Assembly: GCA_027682925.1 (NCBI GenBank)
Contig: JAQCYU010000004.1
Location: 62,001-126,000 of the forward strand
Origin: Coriobacteriaceae bacterium AF45-21
GTDB taxonomy: Bacteria > Actinomycetota > Coriobacteriia > Coriobacteriales > Coriobacteriaceae
DNA length: 64,000 bases
Direction of reading: 5' to 3'
Shown here: positions 56,066-64,000 of the stretch, one piece after another
Position numbering within the stretch: position 1 is the first letter of the stretch
Layout: each line of letters starts with the position of its first letter
Position numbers and translations under genes: made by a program
Notes under the pieces: generated by a model
Databases searched by the model: none
Told to the model about the DNA's origin: nothing
What the model saw: the letters and a program-made list of their open reading frames with translations, nothing else

Positions 56066-56656
56066 ATGGAGCAGACAACGCGGCGCCAAGAGCAACTGCC
56101 GGGCGCATTCAACGGCGCAACTACCAACAGCCAGCATGGCCGCGTCCGCTGGTATCTGGTCCACACCCCCAACGGTAAAGAGCGCGAGACCTGCGAAAAG
56201 GTCCGCCGTATTATCCCGCACGATCTGATGCAGGACGCTTTTGTGATGCAAAAGGAGTTCTGGTTTAAGCGGGACGGCGCCTGGTCGCTCCAAACCAAAC
56301 CCATGTACAAGGAATATTTCTTCGTCGCCACGCACGATGCCGCAGCGCTCGATAGGGCTTTGGCTCAACTGAGCTTTGGCTGCCGCATTGCCGGCAGCAG
56401 GGAGCGGGCCTATGCGCCTATGCCGGACGATGCGCAGGAGTGGTACCGCAGCGTGCTGGACGACGACGGAGTGGTGCGCAACAGCGTGGCGCGCATAGAA
56501 GATGGCGTGCTGCACATAGAGCAGGGTCCACTTGTGGGGCAAGAGGCCCGCGTTAAAAAGGTCGACCGTCATAAGCGCTGGTGCCTGGTGGACGTGGGCG
56601 AAGGCGTCTCCGCTTTTAGGGAGCTGCTTCCGCTGGACGTTCCCAGCAAAACGTAA
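56066..56656 (+). CDS. LoaP/NusG-like transcription antiterminator
   Basis: 196 aa. After about 25 polar residues comes a NusG N-terminal domain: RVRWYLVHTPNGKERETCEKVRRIIP, then FWFKRDGAWSLQTKPMYKEYFFVAT. The C-terminal part carries a KOW-like segment (GPLVGQEARVKKVDRHKRWCLVDV). Specialised NusG paralogues of this kind (LoaP, RfaH, UpxY) allow polymerase to read through long polysaccharide operons. It is the first gene of the capsule locus, immediately before the initiating sugar transferase. AAAAGGGGG precedes the ATG at 56066. LoaP is the best label; no boxB-like target hairpin was proven. Confidence 0.8.
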   Translation: MEQTTRRQEQLPGAFNGATTNSQHGRVRWYLVHTPNGKERETCEKVRRIIPHDLMQDAFVMQKEFWFKRDGAWSLQTKPMYKEYFFVATHDAAALDRALAQLSFGCRIAGSRERAYAPMPDDAQEWYRSVLDDDGVVRNSVARIEDGVLHIEQGPLVGQEARVKKVDRHKRWCLVDVGEGVSAFRELLPLDVPSKT

Positions 56657-56704
56657 GGGATACGTTGCACCGGCAATTTATTTGGTTTTTGAATTTGTGG
56701 ATTT

Positions 56705-56731
56705 GGGGGGGGGGTTCCTGGGGACAGGAAC
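56705..56731 (+). repeat. G10 tract and GTTCCTG/CAGGAAC hairpin before the sugar transferase
   Basis: Ten consecutive G at 56705-56714, then a perfect 7-bp hairpin with loop GGGA (56714-56731). The GTG start follows 13 bases later. Both could change translation of the downstream gene; the length of the G tract itself is uncertain given other homopolymer problems in this sequence. Confidence 0.7.
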
Positions 56732-56743
56732 GAAAGTTTTATT

Positions 56744-57543
56744 GTGACTGCTAAAGAAGTAACAGAGAATAATGCGCCCGTGGGGGCGACGCTCATTGCT
56801 CGGGCCATGGACCGGCGCAAGGGCACGGCGGGTGCTGGGGTCGGCTCCGCTGCAAACACGGGTGCGGTGAGCCTCCCGGGCTCGCCCGAGTTCGCTGCAG
56901 AGTCCCGTGCGCTCGACACGCGATCGCTTGGCTACCGCTTCGTGAAGCGCACGTTCGACATCGCGTTCAGTGCGTGCGTCTGCGTCGTGGCTCTTATCCC
57001 TGGCACGGTTCTTTGCGCGTTCATTGCGGCCGACACCAAGGGTGCTCCCATCTATGCGCACGAGCGGGCTGGGCGCTTCGGTCGCCCCATCCGCGTGCTC
57101 AAGTTCCGCTCCATGGTCGCCGACGCCAACGACGTGGAGAAGTACCTCAGCCCCGAGCAGATCGAGGAGTGGCACCGCGAGCGGAAGGTCACAAACGATC
57201 CCCGCATCACCAAGCTAGGCCGCGTCCTGCGCAAGACTTCCCTGGACGAGCTGCCCCAGTTCTTCAACGTGCTCGCGGGCCAGCTCTCCGTCATCGGCCC
57301 TCGCGCCATCACCTACGAGGAGCTCGGGAACTTTACGCACGAGCAACAGGTGCAGGTGCTTGCCGTCCCGCAGGCATTACCGGTGCCTGGCAGTCGGGCC
57401 CGCGCAACCTCGCGACCTTCGAGAACGGCCTGCGCCAGGAGTTCGAGCTTGCCTACGCGAAGGGTGCCAGCCTCAAGGCAGACTGGAAGGTCTTCTTCAA
57501 GACCTTTGGCGTCATGTTCGGCAAGAAGAAGACGGGGAGGTAG
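56744..57543 (+). CDS. Initiating sugar-1-phosphate transferase (bacterial sugar transferase family), frameshifted
   Basis: About 266 aa corrected. After a variable 60 residues, YRFVKRTFDIAFSACVCVVALIPG is the membrane re-entrant helix of the WbaP/PglC-like family; KFRSMVADANDVEKYL, DPRITKLGRVLRKTSLDELPQFFNVL and GQLSVIGPRAI follow, containing the catalytic Asp-Glu and the SVIGPRP-like signature. Near 57368 one C of a CCCC run seems lost; the corrected end reads AGITGAWQSGPRNL up to KKKTGR at 57543. It attaches the first sugar to undecaprenyl phosphate. Start GTG has a weak ribosome site behind the G10 tract. Confidence 0.85.
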
Positions 57544-57546
57544 CGC

Positions 57547-58464
57547 ATGAGTGCTGACAAACCCCTCGTCTCGATCGTGGTGCCGACCTACAAGCGCTCT
57601 GACAGGATTCGCGTGGCCCTGGACTCAATCGCCGCGCAGGACTACGGCGCGGAGAACATCGAACTGATTGTAGTGAGCGACAATCGGCCGGAGTGGCCGG
57701 AAAGCGCCGAGACCGACGCGGCGGTCGCCCCCTATGCCGCGAGCCTTCCGCACTTTAGGCTGCTGCACACCTCCGGCCAGACCGGCGGCGGGGCGGCGCG
57801 CAACTACGCCTGCCGCCAGGCGACGGGCGAGTACCTCACGTTCCTCGACGATGACGACGAGTTCCTGCCTGACAAGGTGTCCACCCAGGTCGCCTTCATG
57901 CAGGAAAACTCCCTCGACATGAGCTGGCAGGATGTCTCGTGGTATGACGAACGTGGCCGGCTTGTGGAGCACCGCAGGCTCGACCATTGCGAGGACTTCT
58001 CCACCGAGGGTCTGCTGCGCGCGCACCTCCTAACGCCGATAAGCCCAACGGCCATCTATATGCTCAGGCGCGACCTGTTCGACCGCACTGAGGGTTTCGG
58101 CGAGGTGGCGACCGGCCAAGACTGGTGGCTGATGCTGCGCTGCATAGAGGCTGGCGCCCACATGGGCTACATGCCCGAGGTGCACGTGAGGCAGTACCTC
58201 CATTCCGGCGAGAGGCTCTCGCTTGGCAAGAACAAGGTAAACGGCGAGGTCGCAAGGCACGAGGTGGTGCGCGGCTACTACCCGCGCCTCAGCAAGAAGG
58301 ATGTGCGCTACATCGAATTTCGCCACAACGCCGTGCTCGCCTTCGCTATGAAGCGCAGCAACCAGCCAGGCCAGGCTGTGATTTACGCCTTAAAGGCCAT
58401 TGCCTCATCGCCCGCCGCCTGCGTCTCTGAGGCGCTGAAGTTCTTCGGCAAGGCGAAATCCTAA
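57547..58464 (+). CDS. Glycosyltransferase family 2
   Basis: 305 aa GT-A enzyme. [23 protein letters not shown] opens the nucleotide-sugar fold; [29 protein letters not shown] contains the DxD-type metal site (about 100); [10 protein letters not shown] carries the likely catalytic ED-like residues. No membrane segment. Three bases separate it from the initiating transferase, so it may add the second sugar. From here on AGG arginine codons become more common than in the housekeeping genes, a mild sign of foreign origin for the capsule locus. Confidence 0.88.
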   Translation: MSADKPLVSIVVPTYKRSDRIRVALDSIAAQDYGAENIELIVVSDNRPEWPESAETDAAVAPYAASLPHFRLLHTSGQTGGGAARNYACRQATGEYLTFLDDDDEFLPDKVSTQVAFMQENSLDMSWQDVSWYDERGRLVEHRRLDHCEDFSTEGLLRAHLLTPISPTAIYMLRRDLFDRTEGFGEVATGQDWWLMLRCIEAGAHMGYMPEVHVRQYLHSGERLSLGKNKVNGEVARHEVVRGYYPRLSKKDVRYIEFRHNAVLAFAMKRSNQPGQAVIYALKAIASSPAACVSEALKFFGKAKS

Positions 58465-58507
58465 CTATTTCATATGTGTGCCTGCTCTTAACGAAAGGTT
58501 GAATGAT

Positions 58508-59779
58508 ATGTCCGAAAAAATGAAGATAGCAGTCGCCGGCACCGGCTATGTGGGGCTCTCGTTGGCCGTTCTGCTCTCGCAGCACAACGAGGTGCGCGCG
58601 CTCGACATCGTCTCCGAGAAGGTAGAGAAGATTAACGCTTTTCAGTCGCCCATCCAGGACGACGAGATTGAGCTCTTCCTGGCCGAGGCTAAGGCGGGCA
58701 CGAGGAAGCTCGACCTGCATGCAACCGTGGACGTCGCCGAGGCCTATACAGGCGCGGATTTCGCCATCGTGGCCACGCCAACGAACTACGACTCGGACCG
58801 CAACTTTTTCGACACCTCGTCTGTTGAAGCCGCAATTTCGGCAATCCGCTCGGTGAACCCGACGGCCTGGATTGTCATCAAGTCGACCATCCCTGTGGGT
58901 TACACTTCGTCGCTTCGCGAGACGCTTGGCGACAGCCGCATCATCTTCAGCCCCGAGTTCCTTCGAGAGAGCAAGGCGCTCTACGATAATTTGCACCCTA
59001 GCCGCATCGTTGTGGGCGCGCCCAAGGACGACGAGGAAGCTGTGAAGGCCGCAAAGACGTTTGCTGGGCTGCTCGCCCAAGGCGTCGGCCCCGCCGAGCT
59101 TGAGCGCACCAACCCTGATGGCACGACGGGCATCCCGCAGCTCGTTCTTGGTACCACCGAGGCGGAGGCCGTGAAGCTGTTCGCCAACACCTACCTGGCA
59201 CTTCGCGTGGCGTACTTCAATGAGCTGGACACTTACTGCGAGATGAGGGGACTCAACACCAAGGACGTCATCGATGGCGTGTGCCTAGAGCCCCGCATTG
59301 GCTCCCACTACAACAACCCCTCCTTCGGCTACGGCGGCTACTGCCTGCCCAAGGACACCAAGCAGTTGCTGGCCAACTATAAGGACGTGCCTCAGAACCT
59401 TATCGAGGCCATCGTCGATGCCAACCGCACTCGCAAGGACTACATTGCAGACGAGGTACTGCAACTGCTGTGGGACAAGGTATACGAAGGCAAGGAGAAG
59501 CCCGTGGCGGGCGTGTACCGCCTGACCATGAAGTCGAACTCCGACAATTTCCGCGCCAGTTCCATCCAGGGCGTTATGAAGCGCGTGAAGGCCAAGGGAG
59601 TGCCGGTCGTTGTCTACGAGCCAACGCTGGACGCGCCGGAATTCTTCGGTTCCGAGGTGACGCATGACCTTGAGAAGTTCAAGGCCGAGTGCGACGTGAT
59701 CATTGCCAACCGGTGGAGCGACGATCTGGCCGATGTTGCCGGCAAGGTGTATACCCGCGACCTATTCAAGAGGGATTAG
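58508..59779 (+). CDS. UDP-glucose 6-dehydrogenase family protein
   Basis: 423 aa. N-terminal Rossmann fold [43 protein letters not shown] in the middle and the catalytic cysteine in [18 protein letters not shown] (about 278). It oxidises a UDP-hexose to its uronic acid. The C-terminal domain ([19 protein letters not shown]) is complete. A UDP-glucuronate product would fit the glucuronyl C5-epimerase three genes on; UDP-ManNAc or UDP-GlcNAc dehydrogenases look similar and cannot be fully excluded. AAAGG precedes the ATG at 58508. Confidence 0.88.
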   Translation: MSEKMKIAVAGTGYVGLSLAVLLSQHNEVRALDIVSEKVEKINAFQSPIQDDEIELFLAEAKAGTRKLDLHATVDVAEAYTGADFAIVATPTNYDSDRNFFDTSSVEAAISAIRSVNPTAWIVIKSTIPVGYTSSLRETLGDSRIIFSPEFLRESKALYDNLHPSRIVVGAPKDDEEAVKAAKTFAGLLAQGVGPAELERTNPDGTTGIPQLVLGTTEAEAVKLFANTYLALRVAYFNELDTYCEMRGLNTKDVIDGVCLEPRIGSHYNNPSFGYGGYCLPKDTKQLLANYKDVPQNLIEAIVDANRTRKDYIADEVLQLLWDKVYEGKEKPVAGVYRLTMKSNSDNFRASSIQGVMKRVKAKGVPVVVYEPTLDAPEFFGSEVTHDLEKFKAECDVIIANRWSDDLADVAGKVYTRDLFKRD

Positions 59780-59784
59780 TATTT

Positions 59785-61077
59785 GTGGCGATTACTGCTG
59801 ATAAAAAAAAGAGACGGCTGCTCCTTCTGACGAGGAGGTTCCCCTTTAACCGCGGCGAGGTCGCCGCTGAGTCCTATCTCGAGAACGAGATAGGCGTTCT
59901 TTCGACCTATTTCGACGAGGTGCTCGCCGTGGGGACCGAGGCGCAGCCGGGTGACGCGCCCACCTGCGCGCTGCCGGGCAATGTGACGCCCCTGGCCTTG
60001 GGTTGCGGTAATACCTCCAAGGACAAGGCTTTGCTTGCAGTCAAAGGGATCGCGTTTCCCCTTTTGGGCGGTGCGGACGTTCGTGAGGCCTATGCCACAG
60101 AATCCGTTCATGGAATCGGAAAGCGCGTGTTTCGGGGCTACTTTGCCGCGAGGGCGAAGGCAAAGGCGGACGTGCTTGCGGAGGAACTGGTCCGCTTTGG
60201 CTTTGAGCCCACGCACATATACAGCTTTTGGCTTTACGACACCGCTTTGGTCGCTGCTTGGCTGACCGGCACGTACCCATGTGCACGCGCCGTTGCGCGT
60301 CACATGGGGTACGATCTGTATGCAGATCGTACCGATGTGCATTATTTGCCCTTCCGGGGATACCTCCTATCCAAGCTTTCCGGAGTGCTTCCCTGCTCGA
60401 AAGACGGGGAGGAATACATAAACGCGAACTGGCCGGGCCATGAGGGCAAGGTGACGACCTCCTATCTCGGAACGCGGGAGATGCCAGACAAGTCCGGCGA
60501 GCCGTTGACCTGCCCGTTGCGGGTCGTCTCGTGCTCGCGTATTGTCGACGTTAAGCGCGTGCCTCTTCTTGCTAAGGCTGTCACCCTTCTTGATGCCGAA
60601 GGGCTTCGCGTCGAATGGACCCATTACGGCGACGGCCCACAGCTCGAGGAGGCGAGGGCCGCCTGCTCGTTGCTGACGCACTCCACCGCGAAGTTCGCGG
60701 GGGCTTTGCCGAACGACGCGCTTTTGGGGGAGTACGCAGCGAAGCATTTCGACGTCTTCGTGAACGTCTCGTCAAGCGAGGGCCTGCCGCTTTCGATCAT
60801 GGAGGCCTGCGGATTCGGCATTCCCGTCATCGCCACGGACGTTGGCGGAACCCACGAGATAGTAAGCGATGGCGTCAACGGCTTTCTCCTACCTAGCGAC
60901 TGTGGACCGGAAGATGTCGCCGCGGCCATAAAGCGATTCGTCTTTTTGGGCAAGGCCGAAGGGTCTTCTATGAGGCGCGCTGCAAGGGCCGTTTGGGAGA
61001 GGGACTTCCGTTTGGAGGCCAACGTGGAGGGGCTTGTGCGCTCGCTCGGAGTCGATTACAGAAACGAAGGTGAATGA
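59785..61077 (+). CDS. Glycosyltransferase family 4
   Basis: 430 aa GT-B enzyme. N-terminal LLLLTRRFPFNRGEVAAESYLENEI (acceptor domain), a RHMGYDLYADR segment, and C-terminal VVSCSRIVDVKRVPLLAKAV followed by VNVSSSEGLPLSIMEACGFGIPVIATDVGGTHEIVSDGVNGFLL, the classic donor-binding E-x7-E region. I start at GTG 59785, behind AAGAGGGA, because the longer frame upstream is only the out-of-frame end of the dehydrogenase gene. Stop overlaps the next start (ATGATG). Confidence 0.85.
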   Translation: MAITADKKKRRLLLLTRRFPFNRGEVAAESYLENEIGVLSTYFDEVLAVGTEAQPGDAPTCALPGNVTPLALGCGNTSKDKALLAVKGIAFPLLGGADVREAYATESVHGIGKRVFRGYFAARAKAKADVLAEELVRFGFEPTHIYSFWLYDTALVAAWLTGTYPCARAVARHMGYDLYADRTDVHYLPFRGYLLSKLSGVLPCSKDGEEYINANWPGHEGKVTTSYLGTREMPDKSGEPLTCPLRVVSCSRIVDVKRVPLLAKAVTLLDAEGLRVEWTHYGDGPQLEEARAACSLLTHSTAKFAGALPNDALLGEYAAKHFDVFVNVSSSEGLPLSIMEACGFGIPVIATDVGGTHEIVSDGVNGFLLPSDCGPEDVAAAIKRFVFLGKAEGSSMRRAARAVWERDFRLEANVEGLVRSLGVDYRNEGE

Positions 61078-62024
61078 TGGGCCAGATTGCGCAGAAGATG
61101 ACCATGCTCAAAAGGTGGAGCAAAATGCTCACTGGCAAGACGGCTGTGGCCGTAGAGCAGAGCATGGGCAGGGCCTATAATGTCGGACAGTTGTCCGGGT
61201 ACTACAACGATTTGACCGGCAAGGTCACTGGCAGTACTCTGCTCGACGAGGGCGGTGTCCCTGTTAGCGTCATCGCCGGTGGGGCGCGGGTGCATTTCCC
61301 CATCGCCATTTTCCAATACGGTTTGGGCTGTTACGACTTGAGCATTCTCAGGTCGGATGAAGTTGAGCGCTTTCTCGACGCACTAAGGGTATGCTCGGAT
61401 TGGGCGATCGGCGCCCAGCGGGATGACGGCTCTTGGGACGCATTTGGTCCGATAGGCAGCGCTAAGTACTCCGTCTCCTCGATGGCCCAAGGCGAGGGGT
61501 GCTCGATGCTGCTGAGGGCCCATGCGGCTTTCGGGGACGAGTGCTATAGAGTTGCGGCGCTGAAAGCTGCCGAGTTCATGCTTATCGACATGGACAATGG
61601 CGGCGTGTCGTCGCATGACGGGGGAGAACTGTTCCTGGAGGAGTACCCTCAACGCCCCAGGCGCAGTGTCATGAACGGTTGGGTGTTTAGCCTTTTCGGT
61701 CTCTATGACGCATCGTTGGTCGACGCGCGCTTCGCCGGGCCATTCAAGTACTCTGCGGAGACGTTGGCTTGCCATTTGGATGACTACGACGCCGGCTTCT
61801 GGTCTTATTACGACATGGAAAAGCGTATCGCCTCTCCCGCCTACCATCATCTACATATAGCGCAGCTCCGCGCAATGGCGGATCTTTCAGGCGACGCAAG
61901 GTTCGCGGTGAAGGCCGAGGTATACGAGCGCTATCAGGAATCTCCGGCCAACCGCAGGAAGGCGATTGCTAAAAAGGCGCTGCAGAAGCTGATCGAGAAA
62001 TCCGATGCGGTGATCGTCCAATGA
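61074..62024 (+). CDS. D-glucuronyl C5-epimerase-like protein
   Basis: 316 aa. The pattern matches the C-terminal catalytic domain of heparosan/heparan glucuronate C5-epimerases: YYNDLTGKV near residue 43, GGARVHFPIAIFQYGLGCYDL, DWAIGAQRDDGSWDAFGPIG, SSMAQGEGCSMLLRAHAAFGD, EEYPQRPRRSVMNGWVFSLFGLYD and FWSYYDMEKRIASPAYHHLHIAQLRAM. No signal peptide, so it is cytoplasmic or membrane-associated. It would turn glucuronic acid in a polymer to iduronic acid. The UDP-glucose dehydrogenase in the same operon could provide glucuronate. Uncommon in bacteria; the polymer is unknown. Confidence 0.8.
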   Translation: MMGQIAQKMTMLKRWSKMLTGKTAVAVEQSMGRAYNVGQLSGYYNDLTGKVTGSTLLDEGGVPVSVIAGGARVHFPIAIFQYGLGCYDLSILRSDEVERFLDALRVCSDWAIGAQRDDGSWDAFGPIGSAKYSVSSMAQGEGCSMLLRAHAAFGDECYRVAALKAAEFMLIDMDNGGVSSHDGGELFLEEYPQRPRRSVMNGWVFSLFGLYDASLVDARFAGPFKYSAETLACHLDDYDAGFWSYYDMEKRIASPAYHHLHIAQLRAMADLSGDARFAVKAEVYERYQESPANRRKAIAKKALQKLIEKSDAVIVQ

Positions 62025-63124
62025 AGAAGGCCCTCTATATCGTGACCTCGATGGACACCGGCGGGGCCGAGACGGTATTCATGAAGTATTACCGGGCTTT
62101 GGACAAGTCGCGCTATCAGCTCGACTTCTGTGTGTCGTCCGACGTGCCGGGCTTTTACGACGCCGAAATCGAGTCGATGGGCGGCAGAATTGTGCACACA
62201 GTCAAGAAGACCGAGGCCGGGCCGGTCGCTTCGTTCAAGCGGCTCATGCAGATAGCCCGGGACGGCGGTTATTGCTGTGCTGTCAGGTCGTCTCAGCACA
62301 GTCTTTCCTGTCTTGATTTGCTCGCCATGAGATTCGGAGGCGTGTCCAGAACCATATTCAGGTCAAGCAACACGGGTGCAGTTTCGAACAGCAAAAAGGA
62401 GACCCTGCTGCACAATCTTTTCAAGCCCCTTGTCAGGGTTGCGGCGACCGACTTCGCCGCCCCGTCTACCGAGGCGGGCGTCTACATGTTCGGCAAGGCG
62501 GGGGTATCGGGGCCGCGTTTCCATCTCATGAAGAACGCGCTCAACCTCGAGGACTACGCCTATGACGCTTCGACACGGGACGATGTTAAGCGCGAACTGG
62601 GCGTTCCTGCCGAGTCCTATGTCGTCGGGCACGTCGGGAGGTTCAGTGAGCAGAAGAACCACCTCTTCCTTGTCGATGTTTTTGCTGAAATCGCCCGGAG
62701 AAGGCCAGACGCCGTCCTCATTCTCGTCGGCAAAGGCGAGACACGCACGGCCGTTGAGAGGCGCGTTGCCGAGCTCGGATTGACCGATAGGGTGGTGTTT
62801 GCCGGGGTTAGGAGCGATGTCCGCCGTCTCTATTCGGCTATGGACGTCTTCATCTTCCCCTCTGTCTACGAAGGCCTGCCGAACGTCGTCGTCGAGGCGC
62901 AGGCAAACGGACTCCCTTGCGTGATTAGCGACTCCATCACGCGGGAGGTTGGCATTTGCGAGAACGTCGTTTACAAAAGTCTGGGCGACGCTCTGGACGA
63001 ATGGGCCGACGCCGCGCTCTCCGCGGATCGCATAGGGTCAAGCGCCAGTGCGAGGGATTTGAAAGGCTCGGGCTATGAAATCAATTCGGAGCTTCCCGGT
63101 TTCGTGAGGCTGGTATTCGGATGA
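62021..63124 (+). CDS. Glycosyltransferase family 4 (EpsF-like)
   Basis: 367 aa GT-B enzyme. KKALYIVTSMDTGGAETVFMKYYRAL is the typical N-terminus of the EpsF/CapM subgroup; C-terminal YVVGHVGRFSEQKNHLFLVDVFAEI and IFPSVYEGLPNVVVEAQANGLPCVISD hold the donor site. ATG overlaps the stop of the epimerase by four bases, and its own stop overlaps the next start (ATGA), so translation is coupled throughout this block. Confidence 0.9.
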   Translation: MKKALYIVTSMDTGGAETVFMKYYRALDKSRYQLDFCVSSDVPGFYDAEIESMGGRIVHTVKKTEAGPVASFKRLMQIARDGGYCCAVRSSQHSLSCLDLLAMRFGGVSRTIFRSSNTGAVSNSKKETLLHNLFKPLVRVAATDFAAPSTEAGVYMFGKAGVSGPRFHLMKNALNLEDYAYDASTRDDVKRELGVPAESYVVGHVGRFSEQKNHLFLVDVFAEIARRRPDAVLILVGKGETRTAVERRVAELGLTDRVVFAGVRSDVRRLYSAMDVFIFPSVYEGLPNVVVEAQANGLPCVISDSITREVGICENVVYKSLGDALDEWADAALSADRIGSSASARDLKGSGYEINSELPGFVRLVFG

Positions 63125-64000
63125 ACTTTATCGAAACATCGCTTTTCTACTTTCTTGTCGTTTTGCTTTCAGCGGCGCTTGCGCGCATGTCGGAAAACGG
63201 CAAAAGTAAGGCTGGGCTGGTCGCTGCCGTGGTTCTTCTTACCGCCGTCGGGGGCTTGAGGTCGTATGCGGTTGGGCAGGATACCCTGGGTTATAAAGAG
63301 GGAATCGAGTACTTCTACGCGTATGGGACCACGATGTGGAACCATACGTTCAGCGTTCCGTACGGTGTCTTCACAAGTGCGGTGCTCCATATCTGTAACA
63401 ATTACTCGTTCTTGCTCGTCGTCGAGTCGCTGATCACCAACGCCTTTTTTGCTTTCAGGCTTTGGGATTTTAGACGAACGGCATCGCTCTCGTTTGCGAT
63501 GTTCGTCTATACGGCAACGGTGTTCCCGCTGTCTATGTGTCTGACGTGCCAGATGATTGCAGTCTCGCTGGTTTTCTACGCAACCAGGTTTTTAGAACAG
63601 AATAAGCCGTTGCTTTTTTGCGCTTGGTGGGCTGTTGGCGCTCTTTTGCACGCGTCCGCCCTGATAGGGGTCCTATTCCTCATCTACTACCTATTTTCCA
63701 ACAAAAGCAAGAGCCGATCGCAGTTCGCCGCGAAGATGCTTGCATCGGTTGCCCTGCTGTTCCTGGCAGCTTATGCGGGCTCTAAGCTCGTCGACCGGTA
63801 TGCGCGTTACTCCGTGAACGAATCGAGCATCGGGTTGATGGTTTTTGCGCAGGCGACCGTCCTCGCGATCGCATATTTCGTCAGCCGCGAAACTGCGAAT
63901 GTTGCCCCGGTTGAGAGCGACGGAACGTCGCGGCTCAAAGCCAACCGGATGCCGCTCGTGTTTTACGCTTTAGGCATTTTGGCCTCGGCGTCCTCTTATG
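63121..64000 (+). CDS. EpsG/Wzy-like polysaccharide polymerase, partial
   Basis: The frame from ATG 63121 stays open to the end of the window: 293 residues visible, C-terminus missing. It has about eight hydrophobic segments. AVVLLTAVGGLRSYAVGQDTLGYKEGIEYF contains the GLR...G.DT..Y signature of the EpsG family, membrane proteins thought to polymerise capsule repeat units, and the later segments alternate short loops and spans as expected. ATGA overlap with the preceding glycosyltransferase. The assignment as polymerase is from the family; the repeat unit is unknown. Confidence 0.8.
   Translation, partial: MNFIETSLFYFLVVLLSAALARMSENGKSKAGLVAAVVLLTAVGGLRSYAVGQDTLGYKEGIEYFYAYGTTMWNHTFSVPYGVFTSAVLHICNNYSFLLVVESLITNAFFAFRLWDFRRTASLSFAMFVYTATVFPLSMCLTCQMIAVSLVFYATRFLEQNKPLLFCAWWAVGALLHASALIGVLFLIYYLFSNKSKSRSQFAAKMLASVALLFLAAYAGSKLVDRYARYSVNESSIGLMVFAQATVLAIAYFVSRETANVAPVESDGTSRLKANRMPLVFYALGILASASSY

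Noticed and set aside
63390-63420. Seventh copy of the TGTTACAG array repeat in the polymerase gene
   Set aside because: Only the 8-bp CTGTAACA is shared, inside coding sequence, with no spacing partner; consistent with chance.

Overview
The window is GC-rich, mostly plus-strand bacterial chromosome. Gene content points to a strictly anaerobic, fermentative gut actinobacterium of the Coriobacteriia, most likely Collinsella or a close relative; this is inferred from protein content and gene layout, not from a marker gene. The first 34 kb is a selenium, molybdenum and formate island. The rest is housekeeping genes followed by the start of a capsule/exopolysaccharide locus.

Layout. 1-1.4 kb: end of a molybdate-type ABC transporter (permease tail, ATPase). 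1.7-8.5 kb: two double-cubane/2-hydroxyacyl-CoA-dehydratase-type reductases, their ATP-driven activase, SelD (itself a selenoprotein with in-frame UGA), YedF, a DUF3343 protein and a class V cysteine desulfurase. 8.5-11.1 kb: BrnQ, tRNA-Pro, tRNA-Gly and a minus-strand toxin-antitoxin pair. 11.5-26.9 kb: a complete formate hydrogenlyase locus (HydN-like, selenocysteine FdhF, HyfA-I-like membrane [NiFe] hydrogenase, HycH, HycI, formate channel). 27-34 kb: an orphan Mo-bisMGD oxidoreductase, selA, selB, the selenocysteine tRNA gene selC, a MobA-like nucleotidyltransferase and a second, cysteine-rich DUF3343 protein. 34-40 kb: glutamate dehydrogenase, a two-gene molybdenum hydroxylase, tRNA-Leu. 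40-49.5 kb: tig-clpP-clpX, valS, folC and pepQ (minus). 49.6-52.8 kb (minus): a DUF1667/FAD-oxidoreductase/GlpA-like trio. 53-55.7 kb: an unusual repeat array, a zinc-ribbon membrane protein, thrS. 55.8-64 kb: a possible invertible promoter, a LoaP/NusG-like antiterminator and capsule genes, including UDP-glucose dehydrogenase and a glucuronyl C5-epimerase.

How it fits together. Molybdate uptake, MobA-type maturation, selenophosphate synthesis and SelA/SelB/selC all serve selenocysteine formate dehydrogenase, which feeds the membrane hydrogenase with formate electrons; the formate channel lies in the same locus. The DUF3343, YedF and desulfurase genes probably handle selenium or sulfur upstream of SelD.

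Most unusual. (1) 53004-53218 holds six 15-bp repeats in strictly alternating orientation, separated by five spacers of exactly 25 bp. (2) Several intergenic structured repeats have outer stems that change between copies while staying complementary. (3) A TATAAT-containing 92-bp segment between 15-bp inverted repeats precedes the capsule antiterminator. (4) At least 21 single-base frameshifts break 18 otherwise well-conserved genes, several of them essential, and a tRNA has lost one base. This looks like homopolymer error in the assembly rather than gene decay, so I annotate these genes across the shift.
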